Shown here in pieces: positions 21,544 to 24,018 of a DNA stretch of 24,018 bases. Below the pieces are notes generated by a model. It did no database searches and had not been told where the DNA came from. It was given only the letters and a program-made list of their open reading frames with translations. A program made the position numbers and the translations under genes. Position 1 is the stretch's first letter. Each line of letters begins with the position of its first letter. This DNA comes from a virus. The stretch covers positions 1 to 24,018 of the IMG/VR virus record IMGVR_UViG_3300027754_000437; one strand, written 5' to 3'.

Positions 21544-22641
21544 ATGGATAAAGATATTTTCGATACACTAAGTGAAATAGATAAGTTAAACCCATATGCG
21601 TCTTTTTTAGATTCAAATGCGTTATCAACCGTAGATGGTTGGATTGATACCGGCTCAATGGTTTTAAACGGTTTAGTTAGCGGATCTTTACATGGTGGTA
21701 TACCTCGTAATAGGTTAACGATGTTAGCAGGCCCATCGATGACGGGTAAGTCATATATTGTACAAAAGATTCTAGCAAGTGCTCAAAAAGAAGGATTAGT
21801 TCCTATTATTTTTGATAGCGAAAATGCAATTGATAAGGCCGGTGCTGAAGCTCTAGGCTTAGATACTAGCAAAGTAAAATATGTGCCGACTTTTAGTATT
21901 GAAGAGTGCAGGAATTCAATATATAGCTTTTTAACAAAAGCTAAAGAAAAGGGTCAAATTGGTAAGTTTATTATTGCTATCGATTCGCTTGGCAACATGG
22001 AAAGTGAATTGCAAATTAATAGAATGGAGAAGAGTAGCACAAGCGCAGATATGGGTAGTAGAGCAAAAGCAGTAAAGTCTTTATTAAGAACTTGCACGCA
22101 ATTAAGTGCAGTAACTAAGACGACAATAATTTGTACTAACCATATATTTGATGATCCTAGCGCGATGTTTCCTTCTTTAGTAAAGGATATGCCAGGTGGT
22201 AGAGCTGCAGTGTTTTTACCTTCTGTAACTATTCAATTAGCAAGAAAGCCTATGAAGGTAGATGACCATATTAATTCTAAATTAGCAGTTGGTCAAAAGA
22301 GTTACCCAGGAGTTATCTTACGAGCATTGACTGCTAAAAATAGATTCGTTAAACAGTACTTAGAAGGCGAAATGTATTTGAGTTTCGAAAGTGGATTAGC
22401 CAAATATTATGGTCTTTTAGATTTAGCTGTAGGGTTTGGTGTTTTGGTTCAATCTGGAAGCACATATACTAAAGCAGACGGTGAAAAAATTGGCCAATAT
22501 GGTCGTTGGAAAGATAATACCGAATTATGGGATAAGTATATCGTACCAGGCATCGAAGCTAAAATAAAGACTGAATGGGTGTATGGTAATAATACTGGTA
22601 ATGATGATGTACCAGATGAAGTTGATGAGGCAAAAGTTTAA
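21544..22641 (+). CDS. uvsX: UvsX recombinase (RecA family)
   Basis: 365 residues (T4 UvsX is 391). It forms filaments on ssDNA and drives strand invasion in recombination-dependent replication. Walker A GPSMTGKS (63-70), the catalytic-Glu region IIFDSENAID, Walker B FIIAIDSLGNM, the DNA-binding loop SSTSADMGSRAKAVKSLLR typical of UvsX, and TTIICTNHIFDDP are all present. The C-terminus is acidic (DDVPDEVDEA), as in RecA/UvsX proteins. UvsY, UvsW and gp46/47 in the window complete the T4 recombination set; gp32, gp59 and gp41 are outside it. It is expressed from its own promoter. Confidence 0.95.
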   Translation: MDKDIFDTLSEIDKLNPYASFLDSNALSTVDGWIDTGSMVLNGLVSGSLHGGIPRNRLTMLAGPSMTGKSYIVQKILASAQKEGLVPIIFDSENAIDKAGAEALGLDTSKVKYVPTFSIEECRNSIYSFLTKAKEKGQIGKFIIAIDSLGNMESELQINRMEKSSTSADMGSRAKAVKSLLRTCTQLSAVTKTTIICTNHIFDDPSAMFPSLVKDMPGGRAAVFLPSVTIQLARKPMKVDDHINSKLAVGQKSYPGVILRALTAKNRFVKQYLEGEMYLSFESGLAKYYGLLDLAVGFGVLVQSGSTYTKADGEKIGQYGRWKDNTELWDKYIVPGIEAKIKTEWVYGNNTGNDDVPDEVDEAKV

Positions 22642-22651
22642 TTAATATTTT

Positions 22652-22801
22652 ATGGGTAAAACATTACAAAAAAATAAAACAAAAAATAAAGGTGTTGGTA
22701 AAGTCATGGGCCGTAGTAAAGGTCCATTAGTATACGTTGAAGCAATTGGGCGTAAAACTACTGTAAAAATGGTTAACGCAATTAAGACTAATAAATTATA
22801 A
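22652..22801 (+). CDS. Small basic protein of 49 residues
   Basis: An ATG at 22652 opens a 49-codon frame ending TAA at 22799-22801, filling the gap between uvsX and queC. The product is very basic: it begins MGKTLQKNKTKNKGVGKVMG and continues with a beta-like segment GPLVYVEAIGRKTTVKMVN. Lys and Arg make up about a third of it. The lack of stops, clear start and fit to the gap argue for a real gene, and nucleic-acid binding is a reasonable guess. No family was recognised. The stop codon lies within the -10 box of queC. Confidence 0.6.
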   Translation: MGKTLQKNKTKNKGVGKVMGRSKGPLVYVEAIGRKTTVKMVNAIKTNKL

Positions 22802-22802
22802 T
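22797..22802 (+). promoter_or_regulatory. -10 box of queC
   Basis: Perfect TATAAT ending 5 nt before the queC ATG, the same geometry as the other promoters. The -35 is poor (TTAACG at 22773-22778 with an 18-nt spacer). Confidence 0.45.
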
Positions 22803-22807
22803 AGTAT

Positions 22808-23554
22808 ATGTTGTCAGAAAAAGTAGTACTTACATTATCTGGTGGTATGGATAGTTCTGTACTGCTTTTTATGGCAGCTAAAAAATTTAAAGAAATACAT
22901 ACTATTTCTTTTGATTACGGACAAAGACATAAAAGAGAGTTAAATTGTATATCTTTACAAATTAACGATGTTGTTACAAAACATGGTGTAAAGGTTACAA
23001 ATAAAATTATTGATGTGAAATATATAAAGGATATATCTCCCGTATCATCCCTAACTAATAATAATATCGATAATCCTAATATTAAAGAAATGGCTGGTGA
23101 TGCGCAACCAATATCATATGTACCGTTTAGAAATAATATGTTCGTTTCTATAGCTGCATCGTATGCAGAATCATTAGGATGTAATGAAATATGGTATGGT
23201 TCTGCAGAAGCAGACTCTCTTGCAGGTTACTGGGATTCATCACCTGAATGGCTTGATTCAATGAATAATATATTAAGTCTTAATAGAAAGACTAAGATAA
23301 AGTTAGTTGCGCCGTTAATAAACAAAAGTAAAATGCAAATTATTAAAGATGGCGTTGAATTAAAAGTGAACTTTGCAAATACATGGACTTGTTACTCTGA
23401 TAGAGCTGATGGGTTAGCTGATGCTAATACCCCATCTAGTAGTTTAAGACTACGCGGGTTTTTAGATGCTGGGTATATCGACCCTATCGAATACGTACAA
23501 CAAGATAAAATTCTATTGTTATATAAAAAGTTTAATTGCTTTTCAATAACCTAA
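22808..23554 (+). CDS. queC: 7-cyano-7-deazaguanine synthase (QueC) with degenerate zinc site
   Basis: 248 residues; converts 7-carboxy-7-deazaguanine to preQ0 with ATP and ammonia. The PP-loop SGGMDS (11-16), SFDYGQRHKREL (34-45), YVPFRNNMF (104-112) and the GSAEADSLAGYWDSSPEW segment fit QueC well. The C-terminal zinc site is not canonical: the first Cys is present in NTWTCY (C195), but the positions of the following CGxCxxC cysteines are about D205, T208 and S211, just before the conserved RLRGF. The usual DCR before PEF is also DSS. The catalytic half appears intact, so it is probably a diverged but functional enzyme or a variant with altered metal need. Its 3' end overlaps the convergent gene by 12 bp. 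Confidence 0.9.
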   Translation: MLSEKVVLTLSGGMDSSVLLFMAAKKFKEIHTISFDYGQRHKRELNCISLQINDVVTKHGVKVTNKIIDVKYIKDISPVSSLTNNNIDNPNIKEMAGDAQPISYVPFRNNMFVSIAASYAESLGCNEIWYGSAEADSLAGYWDSSPEWLDSMNNILSLNRKTKIKLVAPLINKSKMQIIKDGVELKVNFANTWTCYSDRADGLADANTPSSSLRLRGFLDAGYIDPIEYVQQDKILLLYKKFNCFSIT

Positions 23555-24018
23555 AGTATGGCGTCTTTCTGTCTCATGGTAATTACGCATACGTTTTTGA
23601 TAATCTTCACGTAATTTACGATCAACTTGCGCGCGTGTTAAAGCAGCAACATGTTCAGGTGAAGGGTTACGTATAATTATCATTTCACAATCTTCATCCG
23701 GAACGGTATTACCATTCTGCATTGATGGTTTATTATTCATAGTGTTTTTATTAAGTTTAGCCGAAAGTGAATTTTCTTCACTTTCATCACCCTCGCCCGG
23801 GTCAGATTCTATTTCACCAAGTTCTGAGAATTCTCCTAAATCATCATCCCCTTCATCATCCCCTTCTTCTTGTTCTTCTTTTTTACCATAGGCTGCATCT
23901 TCTGGGTCTGGTCCAGAGAAATCTCCCTCACCACCGCTTGGAAAATCGACAACTGCTTTTTCACCTTGTTTGTTAGCTGTGGTAGGCTCTGTAACTACTA
24001 CACTCTTTATAATGTCAG
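23543..24018 (-). CDS. C-terminal part of an acidic phage protein (5' partial)
   Basis: The frame on the - strand is open from base 24016 to the stop at 23543-23545 and continues outside the window; the internal ATG at 23740 is not needed as a start. About 157 codons are visible. The first ~85 residues are very acidic and Gly-rich (for example EEQEEGDDEGDDDLGEFSEL), a likely disordered linker. The last ~50 carry a charged helix (ALTRAQVDRKLREDYQKRM) ending ERRHTLGY. Acidic disordered segments occur in head scaffold and assembly proteins, but no family was recognised. The + strand frame over 23767-23976 is its shadow. Confidence 0.7.
   Translation of the reverse strand, partial: DIIKSVVVTEPTTANKQGEKAVVDFPSGGEGDFSGPDPEDAAYGKKEEQEEGDDEGDDDLGEFSELGEIESDPGEGDESEENSLSAKLNKNTMNNKPSMQNGNTVPDEDCEMIIIRNPSPEHVAALTRAQVDRKLREDYQKRMRNYHETERRHTLGY

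Noticed and set aside
23767-23976. + strand frame rich in His/Leu/Pro at the window end
   Set aside because: Complement of the acidic - strand partial gene, whose frame is open to the window edge and continues in phase with the downstream segment.
1-24018. CRISPR arrays, tRNA genes, insertion sequences, integrase or attachment sites
   Set aside because: No regular direct repeats with spacers, no tRNA-like cloverleaf and no transposase or integrase motifs were seen when reading both strands.

Overview
The window is part of a strictly lytic-type, AT-rich (roughly two thirds A+T by eye) T4-superfamily myovirus genome. The evidence is a syntenic T4-type replication, recombination and late-transcription block on the + strand: UvsY, UvsW, gp55 late sigma, gp47/gp46 nuclease, a glycosyltransferase, gp43 family B DNA polymerase and UvsX. 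The QueD type and a candidate Sm-like protein next to the polymerase recall marine (cyanophage/pelagiphage-like) T4 relatives, but the host cannot be read from the sequence. No tRNA, CRISPR array, integrase or insertion sequence was seen.

Layout: (1) 1-473, the 3' end of a coiled-coil plus membrane protein. (2) 482-2902 on the - strand, queD, a small unknown, queE and an unknown gene. (3) 2998-11466, mostly - strand, a block of poorly known proteins: a Pro-rich-repeat protein, a retropepsin-like protease, an H1-like basic protein, a fusion of a KxDG-containing domain with an HxGH nucleotidyltransferase, a PD-(D/E)XK nuclease-like protein, a GIY-YIG nuclease and a Lys-tailed protein. Several have short N-termini resembling T4 capsid-targeting peptides, so this may be a set of packaged or head proteins. 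folE (4498-5157) and one further gene (5848-6315) are inserted on the + strand. (4) 11499-23554 on the + strand, the replication/recombination block, ending in uvsX, a 49-codon gene and queC. (5) 23543 to the end, the C-terminal part of an acidic - strand protein.

FolE, QueD, QueE and QueC together make the full GTP to preQ0 route, which suggests that the phage makes 7-deazaguanine, probably for modifying its own DNA. The base-inserting transglycosylase (DpdA-type) and any QueF are not in this window. QueC, QueE and QueD each show altered metal or cluster ligands.

The most striking pattern is regulatory. Many start codons lack a Shine-Dalgarno sequence. Instead they sit 5-6 nt after a -10 hexamer, which has a TTGATT-like -35 box 16-17 nt further upstream (uvsY, glycosyltransferase, polymerase, Sm-like gene, 81-aa gene, 85-aa gene, uvsX, folE, queE). 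A second set has a TATAAATA-like octamer, the T4 late promoter sequence, also 5 nt before the start codon and with no -35 box, mainly in front of the putative virion genes. Both place the expected transcription start at the first base of the start codon, so the phage may make leaderless mRNAs from both early and late promoters.
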